Assembly: GCA_903871805.1 (NCBI GenBank)
Contig: CAIQIE010000241.1
Location: 1-41,931 of the forward strand
DNA: 41,931 nucleotides
From: an uncultured Planctomycetaceae bacterium
Lineage (GTDB): Bacteria; Planctomycetota; Planctomycetia; Planctomycetales; Planctomycetaceae
Direction of reading: 5' to 3'
Under the pieces are notes generated by a model. It was not told the origin of the DNA. It ran no database searches and saw only the letters and a list, made by a program, of their open reading frames with translations. Position numbers and translations under genes: made by a program. How positions within the stretch are numbered: position 1 is the first letter of the stretch; each line of letters begins with the position of its first letter. Below are positions 17,158 through 25,661 of this stretch, in pieces.

Positions 17158-18429
17158 ATGAACCCATCTCTAATTCAGCTTGTGGCGACAATTCTGTTTG
17201 CCATTGCTGTGCTGCACACATTTTGTGTCAAAAAGTTCGCTCACTGGGCCCATAAGTATCCACAGGGATCAATTCAGGAAAATCTGCTGCATTTCCTGGC
17301 AGAGACGGAAATCGTCTTCGGTATGTGGGCTGCCGTTCTGTTTCTTGCCTACTCTGCCGCTGAATCTTCATTTCACAAGGCGGCGGAGTATATAGAGAAT
17401 CTTGACTTTACCGAGCCAAAGTTCGTATTGGCAGTGATGGTCGTTGCGGCAACGCGTCCAGTCGTGCAACTCGCCGAACACCTGATTTTGCTGGTGTCGC
17501 GTCTGATTCCGCTCAAGGAGAGCGTGGCCTTCTATTTCTCGGCATTGGCCGTAGGGTCCCTGCTTGGGTCTTTCATTACTGAGCCCGCAGCAATGACGCT
17601 GCTTGCGACGCTGCTGAAGCATCGCTACTTCGATCGCGGGATAAGTTCGCGACTGGCCTACACGACTCTGGGCCTGCTGTTCGTGAATGTTTCGATCGGT
17701 GGCACGCTGACTCATTTCGCAGCACCGCCTGTGCTTATGGTCGCAGGCAAATGGGGGTGGGGGCTGACGCACATGCTGTCCAACTTTGGCTGGCGAGCCG
17801 CTCTCTCGTGCACTGTCTCGACACTCATTGTCGTTCTGCTCTTTTATCGTGAGCTGAACAGTCTTCAGCCGCCAGGACAAAAGCCGCGTTTTATCCCACC
17901 ATGGCTGACCGCCACACATGTGTTCTTCCTGGCCATCGTTGTCTATTTCTCGCACCACGCAGACGTCTTCTTCGGTGTGCTGATGCTGTTTCTGGGGCTT
18001 GTGACGGCAACTCGAGAATATCAGGATCCTCTGAAGCTGAAGGAGGGACTGCTGGTCGGCTTCTTCCTTGCAGGACTGGTGACATTCGGCAAACTTCAGC
18101 AATGGTGGCTGGAACCTTTGATTCAGCAATTGAGCGGTAATTCCCTCTATTACGGGGCGACAGCGTTAACGGCGATTACCGACAATGCGGCCTTGACACT
18201 TCTCGGTTCCAACGTCCCAAATCTGACGAACGAACTGAAGTATGCACTCCTTGCAGGGGCGGTCTCTGGAGGTGGTCTGACCGTGATCGCCAATGCTCCC
18301 AATCCGGCTGGTGCCGGGATTCTGCAATCGTCGCCTGCTTTCGCCGGTGAAGGTATCAACCCTCTCAAACTCTTCGTGGGAGCACTGATGCCAACAATTC
18401 TCGCCATTTGCTGCTTCTGGCTGATTTGA
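17158..18429 (+). CDS. Putative Na+/H+ antiporter of the ion transporter superfamily
   Basis: 423-residue integral membrane protein with about ten or more hydrophobic segments spread over its length. The pattern, with two related half-motifs containing TEPAAMTLLATLL and then TAITDNAALTLLGS, resembles the family annotated as putative Na+/H+ antiporter (Na_H_antiport_2) within the ion transporter superfamily. Acidic residues inside the helices (TEPA, ITDNA) are the expected cation-binding candidates, and paired glycine-rich turns (SIGGTLTHFAAPP, GGGLTVIANAPNPAG) mark the re-entrant loops. The start at 17158 has only a distant AGGA upstream, so initiation may be weak. The transported ion is not proven. 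A terminator hairpin follows 10 bp after the stop, indicating a single-gene unit. Confidence 0.8.
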   Translation: MNPSLIQLVATILFAIAVLHTFCVKKFAHWAHKYPQGSIQENLLHFLAETEIVFGMWAAVLFLAYSAAESSFHKAAEYIENLDFTEPKFVLAVMVVAATRPVVQLAEHLILLVSRLIPLKESVAFYFSALAVGSLLGSFITEPAAMTLLATLLKHRYFDRGISSRLAYTTLGLLFVNVSIGGTLTHFAAPPVLMVAGKWGWGLTHMLSNFGWRAALSCTVSTLIVVLLFYRELNSLQPPGQKPRFIPPWLTATHVFFLAIVVYFSHHADVFFGVLMLFLGLVTATREYQDPLKLKEGLLVGFFLAGLVTFGKLQQWWLEPLIQQLSGNSLYYGATALTAITDNAALTLLGSNVPNLTNELKYALLAGAVSGGGLTVIANAPNPAGAGILQSSPAFAGEGINPLKLFVGALMPTILAICCFWLI

Positions 18430-18438
18430 AGTCCGCAG

Positions 18439-18480
18439 GTCCAAAATTGTGGGCTGGCTCTGTGCCAGCCCCTTTTGGAC
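18439..18480 (+). terminator. Hairpin terminator after the antiporter gene
   Basis: GGCTGGC at 18452-18458 pairs with GCCAGCC at 18464-18470. An outer stem pairs GTCCAAAA at 18439-18446 with TTTTGGAC at 18473-18480. The four T lie inside the outer arm, and the A-run on the other side makes it potentially bidirectional. Confidence 0.65.
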
Positions 18481-19027
18481 TGTCCTGTGTAGGGCAGCAG
18501 CAGTTTACAAAGAAATCTTTCCGGAAACTCGAGGGTGTGTGGCCCGAAACAAAATCCCCCACCCCACCCAAATGTGTTTCCTGACAAAGTCTCGCGGGGT
18601 TCGCCACGGCCATTCTGCGTCCCGGCTCGGCAGCAAATTTTCAGTACGGTGAACTCCACGCTGCTCAGGGACCCTCACAGTCACAAAATTGCGAAGGTCA
18701 GTGAAAGCCACCCTCGATCACCGCATTCTGCATGCATTCCCCGGCACCCCCGGTTCTATTCGTTGGGTAGGTCTGGCCTGAGGCCCGAAGTCCTCGCTGA
18801 TCCAGGACGGGCATCTCGCGGATGGGCATCTCCTTGATGCAATGCGTCTACCGCTTTTCCGCGGACTCGCCACACAGAGCCGCTGACACAACCTGGCAGC
18901 ATGCCGGATCAATCCAATGGGCCAGGTAAAATGACGACGGCCTCCGCATGGTGCGTCCTCAATCTGCCGTTCGTCACAGCAGCAGTTTGCTGAACAGACG
19001 TTCCGAAAGGCCTGATGGTCATTACAG
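18481..19027. other. Gene-free convergent intergenic region
   Basis: About 550 bases between the ends of the plus-strand antiporter and the minus-strand kinase. Short frames exist on both strands but have arginine/proline/cysteine-rich, non-family translations. A GGGCATCTC nine-mer occurs twice near 18808-18832. Nothing else can be supported. Confidence 0.4.
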
Positions 19028-20734
19028 TCACGTGGGGCGCAGTACAAAAACTGCAATGCCTGCAACAACGACCGCCAGCAAAAGAAGCATCAGCCAAAAC
19101 ATCCATCGCCTTCTGACTTTTGTCTGCCCCGAGCTGAGAAGTGTCACGTGGATATTTTTTCCGAAGGTCAATCTGGCCCCGGGAGCAAGCACTGCCCGGC
19201 TACAGGGCTGTCCATCCAGCAGCGATGGAAAACGACGTGACTCATGGTGGTACTGCCAGGCACCATCCTGATACTCAAGTCGTCCCTGCAACTCGTCAAT
19301 TCCTTCGCCTGACAACAGAACGTCGGATCCGGATCTGGTCCCCACAGAATTTCGGGCTCTGACCAGCGGCAGCAATTTGCGTTTTCCTGAGATCCGGAGT
19401 CTCCAGCCAGTGGGTGGTTGAGACTTCTTTGGCAGAGCCGTGTTCTGGACATTTCCACCGCTGGATTCGGCAGCGGACGGAGATCTTTTTCGGGCCTCCG
19501 ACGGCGACGTTCGGGCGGCCGGTGTGTCCGCCGAGGCGAAACTGTCCCCACTCTGAATTTCCAGGCCTTCAGATCGCAGCCAGTCCGCAGTGTTGGTAAT
19601 AGACGATCTGGGGGCGCTGGATTTTCGGGCGGTGGAGCTGGCTTTCGCTTTCGCCTGCTTTGCACGCAGTGTAATCAGTTCTCGAAAATCAAACTGAATC
19701 GATTTGCGTATGGCGAATGGACGAAATGCCTCCGCGACTTCCGCTGCTGTCTGAAAACGTCTGGCTGGATCTTTCTGCATCATTCGCAGAATAATGGCTC
19801 CAACCTCCGCCGGGATTTCCGGCTGCAATTCGCAGACATTTCGAACCGGGCGCGTCCTCTGGGCCTCCAGTTTGGCTTTATTCGACTTCTCTGCGAAGGG
19901 AACTCTGCCCGTCAAAGCCACGAACAACGTGGCGCCAAGGCTGTAGATGTCGGCCCGTGCATCAACCTTTCGACTGTCGAGCGACTGTTCGGGTGAAATG
20001 TAGTCGGGAGTTCCGAGACAATCATGGCCGAACACCATCGACAACGAGAATTCATCGTCGGAGGTATCGGCAATCATGGCCAGGCCGAAGTCGAGTACGC
20101 GGGCCTGACCTGAAGCTTCGACCAGAAAATTTGCGGGCTTGATGTCACGATGAATGATTCCGGCCTGATGGGCAACGTGCAGTGCCTCGGCGGCCTGCAG
20201 CCCGATATCGCAGGCCATGGAATACTTCAGTGGCCCATGTAGTGCGACCAGCTCATGCAGGCTGATTCCGCGGACCAGGTCCATTACGAGATAATGGACG
20301 GCGCCGGTTGAGGCGAGGCGATGCGTTCTGATAATCCCGGGATGACGGATCTTCATTCCCGCGATGGCTTCGAGTTTCAGTCTTGCCAGCATTCCCGCAT
20401 CAAGGGCGTGCTCGGTCGACAAAACTTTAATGGCAACCTTTTGATCCCCGTTCGGTTCCTCTGCAATATAGACACACCCCATCCCGCCAAATCCCAGTAC
20501 TTCACGGATGCGGTATCCATCAATAACCAGTCCGCGATAACGCCCCTCAAGAATCCTTTCGGCCTGGAATGGGGTGAGAATTCTTTCGGTGACCAGCGTG
20601 GAGGCGATGTGCTGAGGGGGCTGTGTCTGATTAAGGCTGAGTTTGTTGCGAACACGCAGAATCTGGTCACGCGACAGCAGGCTACTTTTTTCAAGCAGTT
20701 CGAAAAAATCGCTGCCCGTCTCTGGTGCCTGCAT
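19028..20734 (-). CDS. Membrane-anchored Ser/Thr protein kinase with degenerate FHA-like domain
   Basis: 568-residue eukaryotic-type kinase. A short N-terminal region (1-65) precedes the kinase domain at about 73-345: glycine loop GFGGMG at 81-86, K103 in VAIK, E122, HRDIKPAN from 195 (catalytic D197), DFG at 215-217, and GTPDYISPEQ at 241-250. All catalytic residues are intact. A Ser/Pro/Arg-rich linker follows, then an FHA-like fold at about 450-535 (GTRSGSDVLL, later GARLTFGKNIHVTLL). This fold lacks the usual SxxH phosphothreonine pocket. One membrane helix sits in the last 25 residues, so the kinase faces the cytoplasm. Substrates are unknown; the FHA-GAF protein at 11.2-12.2 kb is only a speculative partner. 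Confidence 0.9.
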   Translation of the reverse strand: MQAPETGSDFFELLEKSSLLSRDQILRVRNKLSLNQTQPPQHIASTLVTERILTPFQAERILEGRYRGLVIDGYRIREVLGFGGMGCVYIAEEPNGDQKVAIKVLSTEHALDAGMLARLKLEAIAGMKIRHPGIIRTHRLASTGAVHYLVMDLVRGISLHELVALHGPLKYSMACDIGLQAAEALHVAHQAGIIHRDIKPANFLVEASGQARVLDFGLAMIADTSDDEFSLSMVFGHDCLGTPDYISPEQSLDSRKVDARADIYSLGATLFVALTGRVPFAEKSNKAKLEAQRTRPVRNVCELQPEIPAEVGAIILRMMQKDPARRFQTAAEVAEAFRPFAIRKSIQFDFRELITLRAKQAKAKASSTARKSSAPRSSITNTADWLRSEGLEIQSGDSFASADTPAARTSPSEARKRSPSAAESSGGNVQNTALPKKSQPPTGWRLRISGKRKLLPLVRARNSVGTRSGSDVLLSGEGIDELQGRLEYQDGAWQYHHESRRFPSLLDGQPCSRAVLAPGARLTFGKNIHVTLLSSGQTKVRRRWMFWLMLLLLAVVVAGIAVFVLRPT

Positions 20735-20761
20735 GGAAATGCCCTGACTTGAGTCCCTGGA

Positions 20762-20947
20762 TTACGCCGACTGTATTCCCTGGCGTTCCCGCTTCACTGC
20801 CTCACACAGATGCCTGACACTGGCGTTCTGAATTTCGCTGAAGGACAGAAAATGCCTGACGATATACTTTTGGAAGGGTACCAACAGGAAGAAGTTTTGG
20901 GAAATCAGGTCCGGTAGCGCGATGGTATTCCACAGAGGATTTTTCTT
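20762..20947 (-). other. In-frame open stretch directly after the methyltransferase stop
   Basis: Reading on past the methyltransferase TGA (20948-20950) in the same frame gives 61 sense codons before a TAA at 20762-20764. The translation is protein-like (FFLLVPFQKYIVRHFLSF) and about two thirds of its third positions are G or C by hand count. It has no ATG or good start of its own. It may be a gene remnant, a readthrough extension or chance; 61 open codons are not rare by chance. Confidence 0.25.
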
Positions 20948-21775
20948 TCAATTTGCGGGATGCACGCGCGACGCATTATTCGGAACTGTGATCTCGATGA
21001 GCATCCCTGGAAGGAATAGTTCCGGAAGCTGGTCCAGCTGACGATCATCCAGTATTCGACACGTCAGTGATTCTTCAGCTGCCGTCTGCTGAATTTGTCG
21101 TATCGCCGTCACGCAACCATAGGCCAACCACAGTCTTCCTCCGGGACGCAGACGAACCTTCGCTCCGCAAATCAGGGATTTCATCAGTAGAAAACCGGGG
21201 TCGTAGAGCGCAAACTCTTCTACTGTCACAGGCTTCCGATTTTCCCAGGGTGGGTTCGAAACAATCAGATCAAATGTCTCATCAGGGAGTATCACACTCC
21301 ATGCTTCCGGCGACCGCCGAGGCACAAGCCGTGTCTCAAGGCGGTCTTGCAATCCCATGGCCAGTGCGTTTTCCCGGGCGTTTGCAATGGCGGCAGGATT
21401 CAGATCCGTGGCAATGACGCGCCGAGCCCCAGCCTGCAGGCAACAGAGCGACACCAGGCCGGACCCCGTTCCAATTTCCAGAACATCTGCATCCTTCAGT
21501 GCCGGTTCCCCAACAATCTTCCGCCGAAGACTGAGTGTGTCCTCAGGCTCCCAGAACACACTCTCCAGGATTGCAATGTCCCCCGACAATTCGGCGACAT
21601 TGACCCAACGCACAATTGGATACGATGCTGTCGGCGCCGCGGGGGCGTGAGTGGCGTCAGGAGAGGGCGTTGAATCCGTTGAGGCCTTTTGACCGCATCC
21701 CGTGACAGCCATGGACCAGACCAGAAGCACGAGCCAAACGGCAATCCCCCAACCTGAGTCTGCTGGACGGGCCAT
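20948..21775 (-). CDS. SAM-dependent methyltransferase with lipoprotein signal
   Basis: 275-residue protein combining a lipoprotein-type signal with a class I methyltransferase fold. The ATG at 21775 has AGGGG nine bases upstream; an in-frame extension to 21853 adds non-family sequence. The N-terminus has a hydrophobic stretch (GIAVWLVLLVWSMAV) and a lipobox VTGC at 24-27, followed by a Ser/Pro/Ala-rich linker. The catalytic domain shows motif I VLEIGTGSG at 98-106, D124 in ATDLNP and NPPW at 174-177, the last similar to NPPY of HemK/PrmA-like enzymes. SAM is a cytoplasmic cofactor, so a surface lipoprotein of this kind would be unusual. Anchoring to the inner face, an inactive descendant, or a mis-set start are alternatives. 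Confidence 0.75.
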   Translation of the reverse strand: MARPADSGWGIAVWLVLLVWSMAVTGCGQKASTDSTPSPDATHAPAAPTASYPIVRWVNVAELSGDIAILESVFWEPEDTLSLRRKIVGEPALKDADVLEIGTGSGLVSLCCLQAGARRVIATDLNPAAIANARENALAMGLQDRLETRLVPRRSPEAWSVILPDETFDLIVSNPPWENRKPVTVEEFALYDPGFLLMKSLICGAKVRLRPGGRLWLAYGCVTAIRQIQQTAAEESLTCRILDDRQLDQLPELFLPGMLIEITVPNNASRVHPAN

Positions 21776-21976
21776 CGTCAAAGTCCCCTGCACCGCAATT
21801 TTGCCGACAGTCCGCGGAAGAAGCGTGGCCGTTGCCCGCCTTCTGCGTGTCAAACGAATTTATCGACGCGTCATAGTAATCACAGGGGCCAGGCCGTTGC
21901 ATCGTTGCAGCGGTTTAGCACCGATGCGGACGCGTTTGCATCGCTGATGGCCCCTAACTGTTGAGTGGAAGAAAAT

Positions 21977-23779
21977 CTACTCGTCGCTGTTACTTTCGAG
22001 TACCGACAGAAAGGCCTTCTGGGGAATTTCCACTTCCCCAAACTGCTTCATCCGCTTCTTGCCCTCTTTCTGCTTCTGGAGCAGTTTTCTCTTTCGAGAA
22101 ATGTCACCACCGTAGCATTTGGCGGTCACATTCTTTCGAAGAGCAGAAATTGTCTCACGGGCAATCACGCGAGCGCCAATTGCAGCCTGAATGGCAATTT
22201 CGAACTGGTGCTTGCTGATCTGTTCCCGGAGTCGTTTCACCAGAGCTCGCCCACGACGTTCAGCGGTGGATCGGTGCACAATCGTTGACAAAGCATCTAC
22301 TCGCACACCCTTCACGAGAATATCCATTTTTACGAGATCCGCGGTCTGGAATCCGATGATTTCGTAGTCCATCGTTCCGTATCCGGACGTCACACTTTTG
22401 AGTTTGTCGTACATGTCGTAAACGATTTCACTCAGTGGCAGTTCATAAACGATCTGCGCTCGCTGTGGCCCAAGATACTCAGTGCTTTTGTAGGTGCCTC
22501 GCCTGTCCTGACACAACTGCATAATCGTGCCGACGTGCTGAGAGGGAACGATGTAGCTCACTTTCGCAATTGGCTCGCGAAACTCTTCAATCATCCCGGA
22601 GTCGGGCACGTCCTGAGGATTGTCGATGACCATCAGGCGACCATCTTTGGTAAGAATTTCGTAGGTGACGTTGGGGGCAGTCTGGATCAGATCCATGTCC
22701 TGCTCGCCCTCCAGTCGCTGCTGCACAATTTCCATGTGCAGCATGCCGAGGAAGCCACATCGAAAGCCGAAGCCAAGGGCGTCGGAGGTCTCGGGGACGA
22801 AGGAGAAACTGGAATCGTTCATTGCCAGTTTCTGCAGTTCCTCTCGCAGACTTTCAAAGCCGGTCGCATCAATTGGGTACATGCCGCAGAAAACCATCTG
22901 CTTTGGCTTCTGATATCCCGGCAGTGCCTCGGTGGCTGGATCGTGGAAGAGCGTCACAGTGTCGCCAACCGTGACTTTGCTCAATTCCTTAAGCCCAGTC
23001 AGGAGGTAACCAACCTGGCCTGGCCCCAGTTCTTCACAGGGCTTCATGTGTGGACGGAACTGGCCGATCTCCAGAACATCGCTGACCATGCCTTCCCGCA
23101 TGAAACGAATCTTGTCTCCCTTTTTGACGCCACCTTCAAAAATTCGAATGTAGGTGATGACACCACGGTAGTTATCGTACTTACTGTCAAAAACCAGGGC
23201 TTTCAGCGGTTTCTGTGCACTACCGCTGGGAGCAGGAATCTTTTTGATGATCGCATCAAACACAGATTCTATATTGAGGCCGACCTTGGCGCTGACACGC
23301 AGGGCATCAGATGCATCGAGCCCCAGTACTGTTTCGACTTCTTCAAGCACTTCGTCGACGCGTGTCACCGGCAGGTCAATTTTGTTGACCACCGTGATGA
23401 TTTCCAGATTGGAGTTGATTGCCGCATAGGCGTTGGCCACCGTCTGCGCCTGCACGCCCTGAAACGCATCGACCAGCAACAGTGCGCCTTCACAGGCGGC
23501 GAGACTGCGGTTGACTTCGTAGTGAAAGTCCACGTGTCCTGGAGTGTCAATCAGGTTCAGCTCGTATTCCTGACCGTCGAGATTCCAGTTGATGGTCACG
23601 GAGCGGGCTTTAACAGTAATTCCCCGCTCTCGCTCAATATCCAGATCATCCAGAATCTGCTCGCGAAACTCACGCTGTGTGATCGTGCCACTTTTCAGCA
23701 GCAATTGATCAGCGAGCGTGCTTTTGCCGTGGTCGATGTGGGCGATAATGCTGAAATTGCGAATAAACCTGGAATCCAT
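21977..23779 (-). CDS. lepA: Elongation factor 4 (LepA)
   Basis: Ribosome-associated GTPase that back-translocates or remodels stalled ribosomes. The 600-residue length is normal. GTPase motifs are intact: AHIDHGKST at 13-21, DTPGH at 78-82 and NKID at 132-135. EF-G-like domains follow, including GFGFRCGFLGMLHMEI, typical of LepA domain III, and the LepA-specific C-terminal domain with CYGGDISRKRKLLQKQKEGKKRMK. It starts at the ATG at 23779 and lies 405 bp downstream of rpsD on the same strand; a terminator between them suggests a separate promoter. Confidence 0.98.
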   Translation of the reverse strand: MDSRFIRNFSIIAHIDHGKSTLADQLLLKSGTITQREFREQILDDLDIERERGITVKARSVTINWNLDGQEYELNLIDTPGHVDFHYEVNRSLAACEGALLLVDAFQGVQAQTVANAYAAINSNLEIITVVNKIDLPVTRVDEVLEEVETVLGLDASDALRVSAKVGLNIESVFDAIIKKIPAPSGSAQKPLKALVFDSKYDNYRGVITYIRIFEGGVKKGDKIRFMREGMVSDVLEIGQFRPHMKPCEELGPGQVGYLLTGLKELSKVTVGDTVTLFHDPATEALPGYQKPKQMVFCGMYPIDATGFESLREELQKLAMNDSSFSFVPETSDALGFGFRCGFLGMLHMEIVQQRLEGEQDMDLIQTAPNVTYEILTKDGRLMVIDNPQDVPDSGMIEEFREPIAKVSYIVPSQHVGTIMQLCQDRRGTYKSTEYLGPQRAQIVYELPLSEIVYDMYDKLKSVTSGYGTMDYEIIGFQTADLVKMDILVKGVRVDALSTIVHRSTAERRGRALVKRLREQISKHQFEIAIQAAIGARVIARETISALRKNVTAKCYGGDISRKRKLLQKQKEGKKRMKQFGEVEIPQKAFLSVLESNSDE

Positions 23780-23870
23780 AACTCAGCAGTATTCAAAAAG
23801 AGAAAACACTGGAAGAAGAAACGCGACTTTCCGGTGAGGCGGAAAATCACCTGAGACAGGGCTGCTGCAT

Positions 23871-23896
23871 TTTTGACAACCCCGTTTTGACAACCC
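23871..23896. repeat. Two tandem TTTTGACAACCC units upstream of lepA
   Basis: The 12-mer occurs at 23871-23882 and again at 23885-23896, a 14-base period, about 90 bases upstream of the lepA start. The minus-strand reading is GGGTTGTCAAAA twice. It may be a regulatory site for lepA or simple slippage; TTGACA on the plus strand also resembles a -35 box but no gene lies ahead on that strand. Confidence 0.4.
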
Positions 23897-24120
23897 GGTT
23901 CTAACAGCTGCCTCAACGGCTACTGGCCATCAGCGACGTTTCGGACTGTTTTCATCCTGACGCCAAAACACACCCAGCAGTGACAGCCCACGTGATTATA
24001 CCCGCAGATGCCCTTCGGCAACAGGCAGGAACCTAACGGGCACACGTGTTTCCCCCGGAAGCAAACCGAAGGGAAAGCGAAACGGGGCGAAAGCGAAAAC
24101 AAGCGTGCGGGACTCTGCGC

Positions 24121-24150
24121 AAACGAAAGGCCGACGAATCCTCGCCGGCC
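24121..24150 (-). terminator. Rho-independent terminator after rpsD
   Basis: On the minus strand GGCCGGCGA pairs with TCGTCGGCC around a four-base loop (24129-24150), followed by TTTCGTTT. It is 35 bases after the rpsD stop. Confidence 0.75.
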
Positions 24151-24184
24151 CCTCTGTTCCTGATTCCGCAAGCGTCCGTAAGAA

Positions 24185-24793
24185 CTAGCGTGACATGAAT
24201 ACCACGACAGGTCCAACATCAACCTTCAGCATAACATCATCCACCGTCGGCAGAGTCGTCACGATGATCTTCATTGATGCCTTATCGACCGCCAACCATT
24301 CTGCAGCGCCTCCGTTGGAGGATTCGCCGATGGCGTTGTACAGCTTTCGGATATTTGGGCGATTCCGGAGGGTGATGACGTCCCCGGGCCGTACCATGAT
24401 CCCTGGCTTGCTGACCGTGCGGCCGTTGACCTGGAAGTGACGGTGAACGATGCCCTGGCGTGCCTGTGGTCGGGTCAATGTGAAACCAGCACGGCGAACT
24501 ACGTTGTCCAGACGACGCTCACACAATACCAACAGTGTGGCTCCCGTGTTCCCGGCCGCGCGCTTGGCGATGTCCAGATAACGGTACAACTGACGGTCTC
24601 GCAAACCGTAGTAGTACTTAATCTTCTGCTTTTCAATCAAAGCAGCGCCGTAGGTGGTCTCTTTCTTACGTCGCTTGTGCATTCCCGGCGGGTATTCTTT
24701 GCGTTCGCTGGCCTTGATAGAACCTGCGGACTCGTAAACATTCATGCCAAGACGACGATTGATGCGGCCCTTTGGACCAGTGTAACGACCCAT
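24185..24793 (-). CDS. rpsD: 30S ribosomal protein S4
   Basis: Primary 16S rRNA-binding protein of the small subunit, 202 residues. It begins MGRYTGPKGRINRRLG, continues through KQKIKYYYGLRDRQLYRY, and has an S4 RNA-binding domain around RRLDNVVRRAGFTLTRPQARQ and VNGRTVSKPG. No zinc-binding cysteine cluster is present in the N-terminal region, so this is the cysteine-free form. It stands alone, without rpsM, rpsK or rpoA next to it, and has its own terminator. Confidence 0.98.
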   Translation of the reverse strand: MGRYTGPKGRINRRLGMNVYESAGSIKASERKEYPPGMHKRRKKETTYGAALIEKQKIKYYYGLRDRQLYRYLDIAKRAAGNTGATLLVLCERRLDNVVRRAGFTLTRPQARQGIVHRHFQVNGRTVSKPGIMVRPGDVITLRNRPNIRKLYNAIGESSNGGAAEWLAVDKASMKIIVTTLPTVDDVMLKVDVGPVVVFMSR

Positions 24794-25317
24794 TTCCTCA
24801 CAGAACTCCCAATAATTTCATTACGCTCTGCACCGTCTCCTGAAACGCTCAGGAAACCGTCTTCACTGAGTCTGCCCACCCCGACCAGATTTGAAACCTG
24901 AGCGTGAGTTTCAATAACAGACATTCGACAGGCACGATCCGCATCGATGCGGCGGCGTGCAGAGAAAATCGGCGATCCCAGCAGTTTCTGAAGGGTTTCC
25001 GAACTCAGGAGGGTATCGACAAGCTTCAGGAAGTTCAACATCGAGAAACCATACCTGTCAAGAAATGACTGATTTTTGGAAATACCCGTTTCTCAAAATC
25101 CGACTTTCTTCACCCAATTCCCGCAATTTTTGCGGTGCTTTTTGCAATACCAGCCGGGTAATTCGCCCAGGTAACCTGCTGTCCAGCATTGTCCTGCCAA
25201 CAGCAGCCCCGCCGATTCCCAAAGACATGAGGCCTATCTTACCCACCCCCAATTTCCCCTTCGGTTCAACAAAAGCACAATTCATGTACCGCAAAATTCA
25301 GGGACCTTGTGCCCTCC

Positions 25318-25368
25318 AGGTGCCATGCACCAAGGCAATTCATGAGGCAATTCAGGTGCCAGGCACCT
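25318..25368. repeat. Tandem GGTGCC palindromes
   Basis: AGGTGCCATGCACC at 25318-25331 is followed by AGGTGCCAGGCACCT at 25354-25368. The second copy is a perfect 7-bp stem around one base. Between them the AGGCAATTCA ten-mer occurs twice (about 25333-25342 and 25345-25354). Such short palindromes are common as dispersed intergenic repeats and are sometimes mobilised by REP-associated transposases, none of which is nearby. Confidence 0.6.
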
Positions 25369-25560
25369 TTGGTCGCCTTTGGTCGTAACGTGTTGATATC
25401 AAATGCTTTGTGATGCAACGAACTCTCAGGAGGAGGCCCGAATCTTCAGGTCAGCTTCCGAGGCGTCAGGGAGCGCAAAAAACACGGCCGCACCGGCCAT
25501 ACCAGCACCTGAAGTTACGCAGTGCCCCAATACGGAGTGGGTAACTCGTGGTTTGTGCCC

Positions 25561-25661
25561 GAGGGCTTTGTCAAAGCCCGAAATTGGGGTTCACCGTTAT
25601 TCCCGCCTGCGCGGGAATGACGTAACCCAAAAACTAAGATTTGACAAAGCACGAGGGCTTT
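25561..25661. repeat. ATTCCC-N8-GGGAAT repeat flanked by CAAAGC arms
   Basis: The core ATTCCCGCCTGCGCGGGAAT (25599-25618) fits the pattern ATTCCC-8 bases-GGGAAT, a widespread bacterial intergenic repeat. To its left GGGCTTTG-T-CAAAGCCC (25563-25579) is a perfect 8-bp-stem palindrome. To its right TTTGACAAAGC and GAGGGCTTT (25640-25661) echo the left side, so the core lies between two related arms. Confidence 0.65.

Noticed and set aside
22535-23854. 439-codon plus-strand frame opposite lepA
   Set aside because: It mirrors the lepA coding frame; translations have no family features and lepA itself is certain.
23871-23910. Plus-strand TTGACA boxes as a promoter
   Set aside because: No plus-strand gene follows; the repeat is more likely linked to the minus-strand lepA leader or simple duplication.
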